A model generated the notes under the pieces. That model saw only the letters and a list, made by a program, of their open reading frames with translations. It had not been told where the DNA came from and did no database searches. Shown one piece after another: positions 54,784 through 63,703 of a stretch of 64,000 nt of DNA. Numbering within the stretch: the first letter of the stretch is position 1; every line of letters begins with the position of its first letter. Position numbers and translations under genes: made by a program. The DNA comes from Chitinilyticum piscinae (GTDB lineage: Bacteria; Pseudomonadota; Gammaproteobacteria; Burkholderiales; Chitinibacteraceae), in the NCBI RefSeq assembly GCF_015223195.1, contig NZ_JADFUA010000001.1, positions 763,858-827,857 on the forward strand. The letters are read 5' to 3'.

Positions 54784-55140
54784 TCAGGCCGGCTCGGCCT
54801 CAGTCAGCAGCAGTTCGGGTTTCTGGCGCCGATGCGCGCGGGTTTCGCGCTTGAACATTCGGTCCAGACTGTGCGCGGCAATGTGTGCGGCGCGGTCGAT
54901 GGCGGCGAGCAGGTCAATGCCATGTTCGGTGACGACGATGGGCTTGTGGCCGGGTACCTGCAGATGGATCTGGCAGGCCTTGTCGATGCCGCCCTTGCGG
55001 CCATTGAGGTCATTCAGGCGCACGGTCACGCTGCCAACACGCTGTTGCAGGCGATCCAGCGCATAGCGGAGCCGGTTCATCACATAGTTGAGGGTGTTCT
55101 GGTCAAGCTTGAGATTGCGAACAATGATTTTCGGCTTCAT
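54784..55140 (-). CDS. HPF/RaiA family ribosome hibernation factor
   Basis: The 118-residue protein is a short-form ribosome-associated protein: MKPKIIVRNLKLDQNTLNYVMNRL, VTVRLNDLNGRKGG, ACQIHLQVPGHKPIVVTEHG and DLLAAIDRAAHIAAHSL. This is the beta-alpha-beta-beta-beta-alpha pattern of HPF, which binds the 30S decoding centre in stationary phase. An Arg/Lys-rich C-terminal tail follows. AAGGAG precedes the ATG at 55140. It is divergent from an NhaR-like regulator, with 105 bases between. Confidence 0.87.
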   Translation of the reverse strand: MKPKIIVRNLKLDQNTLNYVMNRLRYALDRLQQRVGSVTVRLNDLNGRKGGIDKACQIHLQVPGHKPIVVTEHGIDLLAAIDRAAHIAAHSLDRMFKRETRAHRRQKPELLLTEAEPA

Positions 55141-55245
55141 GGTGTTTGCTCCTTCTGCAAGAGACGGTTTCATCCTACCTAGGTGCTGTAGTCGAATAAA
55201 TCGAATAAAGTTGGAGTTATCCTCCATTTTTATTGGATTGATTTT

Positions 55246-56121
55246 GTGAACTTCCGCCTCAACTTCCACCACCTCCGTTACTTCTGGCATGTGGCCCGCG
55301 AGGGCAGCATTACCGGTGCAGCGGGCAAACTCGGCCTGCGGGCGCAGACCCTCAGCCATCAGATCAGCCAGCTGGAGCAGCAACTCGGCCGGGCGCTTTT
55401 TGCGCCGCAGGGGCGCGGCCTGACGCTGACCGATACCGGGCGCGAGGTATTGCGCTATGCCGACCAGATTTTCCTGCTGGGTGAGGAGCTGCTCGACAGT
55501 CTGGAGGGGGACAGTGCCCATCCGGGCTTGCGCCTCAGTGTCGGAGTCACCGACGTGGTGCCGAAGAATATCGCCTGCCAGCTGCTCGGGCCCGCGCTGG
55601 CGCTGCCCCAGCCTTTGCGCCTGACGTGTCACGAGGGCAGCTCGGACGAATTGCTGGCCGAGCTGGCACTGCACCAGCTCGATCTGGTGCTCAGTGATCG
55701 CCCGCTGGGCTCTGCCAGCGCCCAGCAATTTCACTGTGTCGAACTGGCCCGCTGCCCGGTCTGGGTCTTCGCCGCGCCGCTGCTGGCGGAGCGCTGGGCG
55801 GATAATGGCCTGGATGGCGCCCCCTTTCTGCTGCCCTCGCGCGGCAACATGTTGCGCAGCCGGCTGGATCAGTGGTTTGCCACCGAAGGCTTGCGCGTAA
55901 ACGTGGCCGGCGAATTCGACGATATTGCGCTGCTGCAGGCCTTCGGACGCCGCGGTCTGGGGCTGTTTGCCGCACCAGCATTTGCGCCGGACGATCTGGC
56001 TGGGGATGGCAGTCTGCTTGGAGTGGGCTTGCTGGAAGGGGTCGAGGAAAATCTGTACGCCATCACCACTCCGCGCAAACGCGATCATCCGGCCGTGCGC
56101 GCGATCCTGCGCGAGCAGTAA
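55246..56121 (+). CDS. LysR-type regulator, NhaR-like
   Basis: The 291-residue protein has the N-terminal helix-turn-helix of the LysR family (FHHLRYFWHVAREGSITGAAGKL ... LSHQISQLEQQLGRALF), strikingly like E. coli NhaR. A substrate-binding domain follows. NhaR answers sodium and alkaline pH and activates nhaA; no nhaA is in the window. The start is the GTG at 55246. The intergenic region toward hpf contains a direct repeat TCGAATAAATCGAATAAA near 55192-55209 and T/A-rich sequence suitable for LysR binding. Confidence 0.88.
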   Translation: MNFRLNFHHLRYFWHVAREGSITGAAGKLGLRAQTLSHQISQLEQQLGRALFAPQGRGLTLTDTGREVLRYADQIFLLGEELLDSLEGDSAHPGLRLSVGVTDVVPKNIACQLLGPALALPQPLRLTCHEGSSDELLAELALHQLDLVLSDRPLGSASAQQFHCVELARCPVWVFAAPLLAERWADNGLDGAPFLLPSRGNMLRSRLDQWFATEGLRVNVAGEFDDIALLQAFGRRGLGLFAAPAFAPDDLAGDGSLLGVGLLEGVEENLYAITTPRKRDHPAVRAILREQ

Positions 56122-56242
56122 TCAGAATCCCTACATCAGGCAGGGTCATGCTTGCGCGCCGGGCAAGACAGGCCTAGGCTCGTTCTGCATAACAAGACAT
56201 GCCAGTTATTGGCAATTCCACAACAAGGACGAGGATAGATCG

Positions 56243-57988
56243 ATGAAATTGCTGCTCCTGCCAGCTTTGCTGGCTGCGGCCTTTGCCCAGGCGGGCGAGC
56301 CGGTATTTACCGAAGATTTCGAAAGTGGTGACCTGAATGCCAAGTGGGTCGGCCAGAATGGCGATGGCTCGGTACCGATGCATGTGAGCATCGTTGATGA
56401 TCCACTGCGCCCAGGCAACAAGGTGGCCCGTTTCGACAAGCCGGTATTCGGTGGCGATATTTTCAGCAAGGTGACGCTGCCGGAAGGCAAGTACATCATC
56501 AAATTCGATTATCTGGGCATGTGCGGCAATGATTGCGGCGGCACGGTGGGGACCACCACGGATTTTCCCGGTCGTGACAAGTGGATTGCCGGTACGGCCA
56601 AGTCGGGCTTCCCGAATCGCATCAAGGATTCCAAGAAATGGGAAAGCTACGAGTTTGATTTCAAGTTGCGCGAACCGATGCACCTGGCTATCGAGCAGTG
56701 GGTGCAATCGAATGGCGAAGGCAAGGATATCTACTTCGACAATATCCAGATCCTGACCGATGACGGCAAGCCGGCTGCTGAAGCCAAGCCGGCGGCTGCG
56801 GCTGTGGTGGCCAATGCCGTGGCGGCACCCGCCAAGCCGCAATGGGTGGGGTATTTCACCGCCTGGGGGCATGGCGATGGTTTCTACGTGAAAAACATCG
56901 AAACCAGCGGGCAGGCCAAGAAGCTCACCGTGATCAATTACGCGTTTGCCAATGTGGTGAACAACAAGTGCGTGATCGGCCAACCGGATGACGACTACCT
57001 CAAGCCGATCCCCTCCGAATATACGCTGGATGGCAAGGAAGACAAGGGTGACAACGGGTTGTTTGGTCACTGGAACCAGCTCAAGCAGCTCAAGAAAGCC
57101 AATCCCAATCTGAAGGTGGTCATCAGTCTGGGCGGCTGGACCTGGTCGAAGTATTTCTCGGATGCGGCATTGCCGGCCAATCGGGAAGCCTTCGTCAAAT
57201 CCTGCGTCGACCAGTTTGTGAAGGGTGATGTCGAGAAGGGCGGCAAGATCGTGCCGGGGCTGGCCAAGGGGGTGTTTGACGGTATCGACATTGACTGGGA
57301 GTACCCGGGCAGCTCGGGTAATGCCGGCAATATAGTGCGCGCCGAGGATACCGAGAACTACACGGCACTGCTGCAGGAGTTCCGCAAGCAGCTCAATGCG
57401 GTCGACAAGAACTTGCTGCTGACCATTGCCGCTCCGGCGCCGTCGAGCAAGACTGCCACCATCGAACTGAACAAGATCCACGCCCCGCTGAACTGGATCA
57501 ACATCATGACCTATGACTTCTCGGGCGGCTGGTCGAGTGTCACCGGGCATAATGCAAATCTGCTGGGCACCAAGAAGGACTCGGGTTCGGTGGATGGATC
57601 CGTGAAGGACTATCTCGAGGCGGGGGTGCCGGCCAACAAGATCGTCGTGGGGGTGCCGTTCTATGGCTACGGCTGGAAGGTGAGCAAGACGGACAACAAC
57701 GGCATGTATCAGGCCGTGTCCGCCAAGGCCAAGGGCAGGCTCGAAGAAGGCCAGGACAAGTATGACGTGGTCAAGACCAAGCCGGGCAAGCTGTTCCGTG
57801 ACGAAGCAACCCAGTCGGCCTGGAAGTTTGATGGCAAGGAAGTCTGGACGTTTGATGATGCCGACACCATGAAAGCCAAGGTTGATTTCGTTAAGAAGAA
57901 CAAGCTGGCTGGCGTGATGGTGTGGGAGTTGTCCGGTGACAAGACCGGTGAACTTACCACCCTGATCGGTAACGAACTGGCCAAGTAA
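56243..57988 (+). CDS. GH18 chitinase with N-terminal beta-sandwich carbohydrate-binding domain
   Basis: The 581-residue secreted enzyme has a signal peptide (MKLLLLPALLAAAFAQA), an N-terminal domain of about 160 residues (FTEDFESGDLNAKWVG ... IYFDNIQIL) that looks like a CBM4/9-like binding module, an Ala-rich linker, and a GH18 catalytic domain from about 200. The catalytic Glu is E353 in DGIDIDWEYP, and the substrate motif SLGGWTWSKYF lies upstream. It hydrolyses beta-1,4-GlcNAc chains. GAGGATAGATCG precedes the ATG. It points toward two other chitinase genes on the opposite strand. Confidence 0.95.
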   Translation: MKLLLLPALLAAAFAQAGEPVFTEDFESGDLNAKWVGQNGDGSVPMHVSIVDDPLRPGNKVARFDKPVFGGDIFSKVTLPEGKYIIKFDYLGMCGNDCGGTVGTTTDFPGRDKWIAGTAKSGFPNRIKDSKKWESYEFDFKLREPMHLAIEQWVQSNGEGKDIYFDNIQILTDDGKPAAEAKPAAAAVVANAVAAPAKPQWVGYFTAWGHGDGFYVKNIETSGQAKKLTVINYAFANVVNNKCVIGQPDDDYLKPIPSEYTLDGKEDKGDNGLFGHWNQLKQLKKANPNLKVVISLGGWTWSKYFSDAALPANREAFVKSCVDQFVKGDVEKGGKIVPGLAKGVFDGIDIDWEYPGSSGNAGNIVRAEDTENYTALLQEFRKQLNAVDKNLLLTIAAPAPSSKTATIELNKIHAPLNWINIMTYDFSGGWSSVTGHNANLLGTKKDSGSVDGSVKDYLEAGVPANKIVVGVPFYGYGWKVSKTDNNGMYQAVSAKAKGRLEEGQDKYDVVKTKPGKLFRDEATQSAWKFDGKEVWTFDDADTMKAKVDFVKKNKLAGVMVWELSGDKTGELTTLIGNELAK

Positions 57989-58004
57989 GGGTGTCAGGCC
58001 ACAA

Positions 58005-58034
58005 CAAAAACGGGAGCCTCGGCTCCCGTTTTTG
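58005..58034. terminator. Bidirectional terminator between convergent chitinase genes
   Basis: CAAAAACGGGAGCC (58005-58018) pairs with GGCTCCCGTTTTTG (58021-58034). The runs of A on the left and T on the right let it work in both directions. Confidence 0.92.
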
Positions 58035-58052
58035 TTTGGCTTCCCGAAGCAA

Positions 58053-59243
58053 TTACTTGCCGGTCGGGCGCAGCGACTGGTTGATCTGCTTGAGCAGCGT
58101 TTCCTTGCGGTCGCCGGACAGTTCCCAGATCATCGCGCCACCGAGTTTCTTTTCCTTCAGGTAGTCCAGCTTGATCGCGAGCGACTGGCTGTCTTCATAG
58201 GTGACGAACTCGCCGGTTTTCGGGTTGAACAGATAGGGGACCTTACTCTTGTCATTCCAGTAGCGGGTAAAGCCATCCTTGTCGACCATCTTCTTCTCGA
58301 TCTGGCTGTAATCCAGGTTGCCGTCTTCCCAGCTGCCCCGTCCCTTGCCGGCACAATCCTGATACTCGCCGTTGTTGTCGGGCTTGCAGCCTTTCCAGCT
58401 GTAGCCGTAGAACGGAACGCCAAGGACAATTTTCTGCGATGGCACGCCTTCGGCGATCAGCATGTCGACCACCTTGCTGATGTTGTTGTTGGGGTTGTTG
58501 GCTTCGCGGGTGTAGGCCGGATCGTGATAGAGCGGCGCGACATGCCCGGAATGCTTGTTCCAGCCGCCGTTATAGTCGTAGGCCATCAGGTTCATGAAAT
58601 CGACGACCTTGGCCACCTTGCCCATTTCGGTGTTTTTGATCCAGCGCTCGCCCGGGCCGATGGCGGTGGTGAGCAGGTAGGATTTCTGGTCTGCCTTGCC
58701 GGCCACATCCAGAGCTTCGCGCAGTGCCGTCATCAGCAGGGTGTAGTTCTGCTTGTCCTCCGGACGTTCGATATTGCCGGCATTGCCACCGGTTACCGGG
58801 AATTCCCAGTCGATATCGACGCCGTCAAACTTGTGCTCACGGATAAACTCAACTGCGCTGTCGGCAAAGGCCTTGCGGCTTTGCGGGGTCAGCGCCACAT
58901 CCGAGAAATTCTTCGACCAGGTCCAGCCACCGACCGAGATCAGTGTTTTCAGGTTCGGATTGTCCTTTTTCAGGCTGCGCAGCTGACGGAAATTGTTGCG
59001 CCCGCTGGTGTCGACATTGGCATCGCCCACCACGACCCGGCCGCCTTCGATATTGGCAAAGGCGAAGTTGATGTGGGTGAGCTTGTTCGCATCGATGTCG
59101 TTCGGGGTGTAGCCGCGTCCGTAGGCGCCCCAGGAAATCGCGTAACCCACGATCTTGTAGTCGGGATCGGCGGCCTGGGCCGAAGGCATCAGCGGTGCCA
59201 GCATGCCGCCAGCGATGAGTGCGCACACGAGGATTTTCTTCAT
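58053..59243 (-). CDS. GH18 chitinase, single catalytic domain
   Basis: The 396-residue protein has a signal peptide ([24 protein letters not shown]) and a GH18 domain filling the rest. [13 protein letters not shown] and the catalytic motif [10 protein letters not shown] (E147) are intact; later motifs [13 protein letters not shown] and GVPFYGYSW match the chitinase B/A class. No binding module is present. Its sequence around the active site resembles the convergent enzyme at 56243 more than the next one, suggesting duplication. It starts 60 bases after the stop of the third chitinase gene and may be cotranscribed. Confidence 0.95.
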   Translation of the reverse strand: MKKILVCALIAGGMLAPLMPSAQAADPDYKIVGYAISWGAYGRGYTPNDIDANKLTHINFAFANIEGGRVVVGDANVDTSGRNNFRQLRSLKKDNPNLKTLISVGGWTWSKNFSDVALTPQSRKAFADSAVEFIREHKFDGVDIDWEFPVTGGNAGNIERPEDKQNYTLLMTALREALDVAGKADQKSYLLTTAIGPGERWIKNTEMGKVAKVVDFMNLMAYDYNGGWNKHSGHVAPLYHDPAYTREANNPNNNISKVVDMLIAEGVPSQKIVLGVPFYGYSWKGCKPDNNGEYQDCAGKGRGSWEDGNLDYSQIEKKMVDKDGFTRYWNDKSKVPYLFNPKTGEFVTYEDSQSLAIKLDYLKEKKLGGAMIWELSGDRKETLLKQINQSLRPTGK

Positions 59244-59303
59244 GGGTATATCCTTTAAGTGTTTGTTGGTGAATGCGTTGGTGACTATACGGTCTTGTGT
59301 ATA

Positions 59304-60524
59304 TTACTGGGCCAGTGCGGCGTTCAGCGGCTTCAGCAGTTCGGCATCCATGTCATGGGCGTATTCCCAGATCATGATGCCGCCCAGCTTGTGCTCCTTG
59401 GCATACGCGGCCTTGGCGGCCAGGCTTTCGGCGTCTTCATAGGTGATCATTTCGTCGCCGTTGTACAGCCAGGGCGCTTTGGCGACATCATCCCAGTAAC
59501 GAGTGTAGCCGGCTTCCATCAGTTTTTTGATATCTGGCCAGCTGATGCCGTCCTCATACGCGCCGCTGGCAAATTTCTGGAACAGGCCATTGTCCTTGTT
59601 TTCCACGCCCTTCCAGGCACGGCCGTAGAACGCGGTGCCCAGCAGCAGCTTCTCGGGCTTGATGCCGTAGTTCAGGTAAATCTTCATGCCCTGGTCGGCG
59701 CTCCAGCCGCCCCAGGCCGGATCGTCCGGGCGCTGGTAGAGGTTGGCGTGGTGACCGGTCTGCTTGCTCCAGGTGCCGGCCAGGTCGTAGGCCATCACTT
59801 TGAGGAAATCGACCGCCTTCACGATGCGGATGATGTCGTTCTTCTGGCCGAACCACGGTGTGGCCGGCACGGCAACCGATAGTTCGTAGCGTTTCTTGGT
59901 TTTCTTGCCCAGCTTGTCCAGTGCCGCACGGGTTTCTTCCAGCAGCGCCGGGTAGTTGGCACGGTCGCGCGGATGGGTGCGGATCGGCAGTTCCCAGTCC
60001 GGGCCGACCGGGTATTCCCAGTCGATATCGACGCCGTCCAGCTTCTGTTTCTCCACGATGGCCAGCACGCTCTTGATGAACTTGGCGCGGGTGGACTTTT
60101 CCATGGCCAGCTGCGAGAAGCCATCGGCACCCCAACCGCCAACGGACAGATTGATCTTCATCTTCGGGCAATTCTGCTGCAGCTTGGCCACTTCGCCCCA
60201 CAGCGTCTTGAAGGCCGGAATCGTGCCGGTTTTGGTCGAGTTCGGGCGGTCTTCCAGGTCGGGGATATAGACATCGGTGCCGTTGCGGATCAGCCCGAAG
60301 CTCAGATTGAGTTTGGTCAGCTGGTCGCAGCGGATCTGTTCGGCGGTCCAGCGTTTGCCCGCGTCCATGTCGGCCGGGGTGGAGCCGATCGGCCAGGTGC
60401 GGATATAGGCGACAACCTGCTTGTCGTGCGATGCCACAGTGGCTTCGTCAGCGGCCAGGGCGTTGCTGCCAACCGTGCCCAGTGCGCTGATGCCCAGCAG
60501 ACTGATCAACAGGGACTTCATCAT
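59304..60524 (-). CDS. GH18 chitinase, divergent single-domain type
   Basis: The 406-residue protein has a signal peptide (MMKSLLISLLGISALGTVGSNALA) and a GH18 domain with SVGGWGADGFSQ, the catalytic [10 protein letters not shown] (E170), VMAYDLAGTW and GTAFYGRAWKG. It carries an insertion-rich first half (QIRCDQLTKLNLSFGLIRNG) unlike the two neighbours, resembling the ChiD-like or ChiC-like lineage of GH18; which one cannot be settled by eye. The 198 bases upstream hold the likely promoter region; the gene is divergent from a methyltransferase gene. Confidence 0.95.
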   Translation of the reverse strand: MMKSLLISLLGISALGTVGSNALAADEATVASHDKQVVAYIRTWPIGSTPADMDAGKRWTAEQIRCDQLTKLNLSFGLIRNGTDVYIPDLEDRPNSTKTGTIPAFKTLWGEVAKLQQNCPKMKINLSVGGWGADGFSQLAMEKSTRAKFIKSVLAIVEKQKLDGVDIDWEYPVGPDWELPIRTHPRDRANYPALLEETRAALDKLGKKTKKRYELSVAVPATPWFGQKNDIIRIVKAVDFLKVMAYDLAGTWSKQTGHHANLYQRPDDPAWGGWSADQGMKIYLNYGIKPEKLLLGTAFYGRAWKGVENKDNGLFQKFASGAYEDGISWPDIKKLMEAGYTRYWDDVAKAPWLYNGDEMITYEDAESLAAKAAYAKEHKLGGIMIWEYAHDMDAELLKPLNAALAQ

Positions 60525-60722
60525 GTGTACCTCGATCTTGGCAAAAGCCTCAGTGTAGTGAGCTTGTGCCGACTACGCGGTACGGGATGGCGGCAATGTT
60601 GGCAATTTGCCACGCCTTCCGTCCGGCAGCTCGATACACCCGGCAACAAGAGGCCGTTGCGGCTTCGGCTACACTAGCGTTTTGCCGTGGCCGGCTCTGG
60701 TCGCGGGCGTGTTTTCCGGAGT

Positions 60723-61874
60723 ATGACCTTGCTGCAGACCTTCCAGTTTTTTGCCCCCTGTCCCCGTGGTCTTGAAGCGCTGCTGGCGCAGGAACTCAGC
60801 CAGCTTGGCGCGCGGGATGTGCGGCCCAGTGATGGCGGGGTTGCCTTTGCCGGCGCGCCGATGCTGATGTACAAGGTGAATCTGCAGTCGCGGCTGGCCA
60901 GCCGGGTGTTGTGGAAGCTGGCGGAGCGCCCCTACCGCACGGAAGAGGACATCTATCAGCTCGCTCGCGGTGTTGAATGGCCGGCGCTGTTTGCCTTGGA
61001 AAACACCATCAAGGTCAGTGTCACCGCGGTGAAATCGCCGCTGCGCAGCCCGGAGTTTGCCGGCCTGAAGGTCAAGGACGCCGTCTGCGATGCGTTCCGG
61101 GCCAAGACCGGTGCGCGCCCCAGTGTGGATACGCAAGAACCGGACATGCGCATCCAGCTGTTTCTGACTGACCGCATGGCCGTGGTGTATCTGGATACCT
61201 CGGGTGAGCCACTGTTCAAGCGCGGCTATCGCCGTGAAACTGGTGCCGCCCCGCTGCGGGAAAATCTGGCGGCCGGCATCGTGCAGCTGAGCGGGTGGAA
61301 TCCGGATGAGCCCTTGCTCGATCCGATGTGCGGCTCGGGAACGATCCTGATCGAGGCCGCCATGCTTGCTCGCAAGATCGCGCCGGGTCTGAAGCGTTCG
61401 TTTGCCTTCCAGCAATTCCGCGATTTTGCGCCGGCCATCTGGCAGCGCATCAAGGATGAAGCGATTGCGGCACAAACCGGCCAGCCGCTGGCGCTATTCG
61501 GGCGTGACATCGATGCCCGCGCCTTGCGCCATGCCGAAGCGAATATGCAGGCTGCCGGCGTGGCGGATGCCATTACCCTGCAGCAGGGCGATTATCTGGA
61601 TGCGGCAGCACCTGCTGACCATGGCGTGCTGGTAACCAACCCGCCATATGGTGTGCGGCTGGAAGAGCAGCAGCACCTGATGTCGCTGTATCCGCAATGG
61701 GGCAATGTGCTGAAGCAGTACTTTGCCGGCTGGCGCGCCTACTTTTTCACTGGCGATATGCAACTGGCCAAGGTGATCCGGCTGAAAGCCAGCAAGCGCA
61801 CCCCCTTGTTCAACGGTGCGCTGGATTGCCGTCTGTTCGAGTTCGTAATGGTCAAGGGCGGAAATCGCGATTGA
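60723..61874 (+). CDS. THUMP-domain class I SAM-dependent RNA methyltransferase (RlmL N-part type)
   Basis: The 383-residue protein has a THUMP RNA-binding domain (about 45-155) and a methyltransferase domain with DPMCGSGTILIEAAMLARKIAPG (motif I) and NPPYGVRL (motif IV, catalytic NPPY). This matches the N-terminal half of E. coli RlmL, which makes m2G2445 in 23S rRNA; in many Betaproteobacteria the two halves are separate genes, as here. GGAGT precedes the ATG at 60723. No RlmK half is adjacent. Confidence 0.92.
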   Translation: MTLLQTFQFFAPCPRGLEALLAQELSQLGARDVRPSDGGVAFAGAPMLMYKVNLQSRLASRVLWKLAERPYRTEEDIYQLARGVEWPALFALENTIKVSVTAVKSPLRSPEFAGLKVKDAVCDAFRAKTGARPSVDTQEPDMRIQLFLTDRMAVVYLDTSGEPLFKRGYRRETGAAPLRENLAAGIVQLSGWNPDEPLLDPMCGSGTILIEAAMLARKIAPGLKRSFAFQQFRDFAPAIWQRIKDEAIAAQTGQPLALFGRDIDARALRHAEANMQAAGVADAITLQQGDYLDAAAPADHGVLVTNPPYGVRLEEQQHLMSLYPQWGNVLKQYFAGWRAYFFTGDMQLAKVIRLKASKRTPLFNGALDCRLFEFVMVKGGNRD

Positions 61875-61928
61875 TCAGGGTATTGCCACGGATCTCAATG
61901 ATTTGAATATGTCTGGCGGCATGGCTGC

Positions 61929-62531
61929 TTAGGTATCAGCCTGTTCGCCATACAGCATCACCAGATTGTCGCCTTTCTTGTGTGCGTGTTCGAGGGTGGC
62001 TTCGGCCGCCAGCAGCAAATCTTCCAGGGTCATGGTTTCTTCGGTGATTTCGCAGGCAGCAATACTTACCGACACCGGTGCCGGGTGGGTACCGACCATG
62101 CAGCCGGATTCGGCAACCCGTTTGCGGATCCGCTCGGCGACGATGGCTGCGCCCCCCAGGCTGGTATCGGGCAGCAGCAGCGCAAGCTCTTCGCCGGCGT
62201 AGCGCCCGGCCAGATCGAAGTCGCGGATTGACAGGCGGATCTGGCTGGCAACATATTGCAGCGCCAGGTCGCCCCCGCTCTGCCCGAACTGGCGATTGAT
62301 GTCCCGCAGCCGGTCGATGTCCATCAGCAGCATCGAGATCGGCCGCTGGGCGCGTTGCGAACGGTTGACTTCGCGCTGGGCCAGTTCCAGGAACTCCTGA
62401 CGATTGAGCAAGGCGGTCAGCGGGTCGCGAACCCGCTCTTTGGCCAGTTCGTGGCGTGCATCGCGCAACTTGAGCCAGAGAAAAATGATCGCCAGCACCA
62501 GCAGGGCGAGCAGGATGGAAAACAGTGGCAT
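61929..62531 (-). CDS. Membrane-anchored GGDEF protein with AGEEL variant motif
   Basis: The 200-residue protein has one N-terminal helix (MPLFSILLALLVLAIIFLWL) and a GGDEF domain (about 35-195: RDPLTALLNRQEF, ISMLLMDIDRLRDIN). The signature motif is AGEEL at 112-116 instead of GGDEF/GGEEF, and an RDFD inhibitory site precedes it by five residues. Gly-to-Ala at position one is tolerated in some cyclases, but Phe-to-Leu at position five is rarer, so activity is uncertain. It has no sensory domain. It is a single gene converging on the methyltransferase gene. Confidence 0.88.
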   Translation of the reverse strand: MPLFSILLALLVLAIIFLWLKLRDARHELAKERVRDPLTALLNRQEFLELAQREVNRSQRAQRPISMLLMDIDRLRDINRQFGQSGGDLALQYVASQIRLSIRDFDLAGRYAGEELALLLPDTSLGGAAIVAERIRKRVAESGCMVGTHPAPVSVSIAACEITEETMTLEDLLLAAEATLEHAHKKGDNLVMLYGEQADT

Positions 62532-62665
62532 GGGGAAACTCCCGAGTGGCTGTTTTGAGCATAGCAGCCGCAGCGGCGCGTGCAGGCTGAACCCTTCCCG
62601 ACGGCAAGAATCTGAAGGTTTGGCGATGCGCAGACCGTATTCCCCTTGCCTGCTAGAATGCGCCC

Positions 62666-63703
62666 ATGACTGCTTCTGCACCTGCTTCCATCTGTCTGGT
62701 TCGCTTGTCGGCACTGGGCGACCTTTTTCTGCTGCTGCCGGCGGTTCAGGCTCTTTGTGATGCCTTGCCGGAGGCGCGGATTACCTGGCTGATCGAGCGA
62801 CGTTTTCTGCCCGTGGTGCAGCATCTGGCCGGGCGCATCGAGCTCTATCCGGTCGATGGCCCGCGTACGCTGGCAGAATACCGGCGTATTCGTCGGGATT
62901 TTGCCGGGCGGCATTTCGATGTACTGCTGGCCATGCAGGCCAAGTTGCGCAGTAATCTGATCTATCCTCTGATTCCGGCAAGTCGCAAGATCGGCTTTGA
63001 CGATCGTCGAGCCCGCGATGGCCACGGCTGGTTTGTTGACGAGCGCATTGCCCGCGCCGATGAGCATCTGGCTGATGGTTTTCTGGCCTTTATGCGCCAG
63101 ATCGGCGTCATGGCCGTCCCCCGGAACTGGGCTCCGCCTTTGACCTCCGAGGCGCTGGTGTGGCGCGCCCGGCTGCTGGGTGATGAGCCATATCTAGTTA
63201 TCAACCCATCCGCCAGCAAGGCCGAGCGGGACTGGCCGTTGCCGCAGCAGGAGGAGTTCCTGCGCCGTCTGCCGGAAACTGGCTGGCAGGGGCGGGTGGT
63301 GATTACCGGGAGCAATCCTGAGCAGTCGGCAAGACTGGCGGCCTGTGTTCCCAATGGGAACGGGCTTAGCGTCGCCGGCCAGACCACGCTACCGCAACTG
63401 TTTGCCTTGCTGGCTGGCGCGGCACTGCTGGTGTCGCCCGATAGCGGGCCAATCCATATCGCCCGTGCATATGCGGTGCCGGTGGTTGGCCTCTATGCGG
63501 TCGCCCGATTGGGGCTATCCGGACCCTGGCAGGCTACGGAGTATTGTGTTGATGCTTATGCGCAAGCGCTACAGACCCTGCTGGGTAAGAACCCTGCGAT
63601 CGCGGACTGGCATCAGCGTGTGCATGATCCTCGGGCAATGGCGCTGATTCCGGTCGACTCGGTGCTCGAACAGACCCGCAGGGCACTGGGTGTGCGTTCA
63701 TGA
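62666..63703 (+). CDS. GT9 family glycosyltransferase (heptosyltransferase-like)
   Basis: The 345-residue protein has the ADP-heptose:LPS heptosyltransferase fold: ICLVRLSALGDLFLLLPAVQAL at the N-terminus, PYLVINPSASKAERDWP at the start of the second Rossmann domain and LVSPDSGPIHIARAY as the acceptor or nucleotide motif. It probably acts on the LPS inner core. The stop overlaps the waaA start as ATGA, which supports an LPS core operon. Which heptose it transfers (WaaC or WaaF type) cannot be decided by eye. Confidence 0.9.
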   Translation: MTASAPASICLVRLSALGDLFLLLPAVQALCDALPEARITWLIERRFLPVVQHLAGRIELYPVDGPRTLAEYRRIRRDFAGRHFDVLLAMQAKLRSNLIYPLIPASRKIGFDDRRARDGHGWFVDERIARADEHLADGFLAFMRQIGVMAVPRNWAPPLTSEALVWRARLLGDEPYLVINPSASKAERDWPLPQQEEFLRRLPETGWQGRVVITGSNPEQSARLAACVPNGNGLSVAGQTTLPQLFALLAGAALLVSPDSGPIHIARAYAVPVVGLYAVARLGLSGPWQATEYCVDAYAQALQTLLGKNPAIADWHQRVHDPRAMALIPVDSVLEQTRRALGVRS

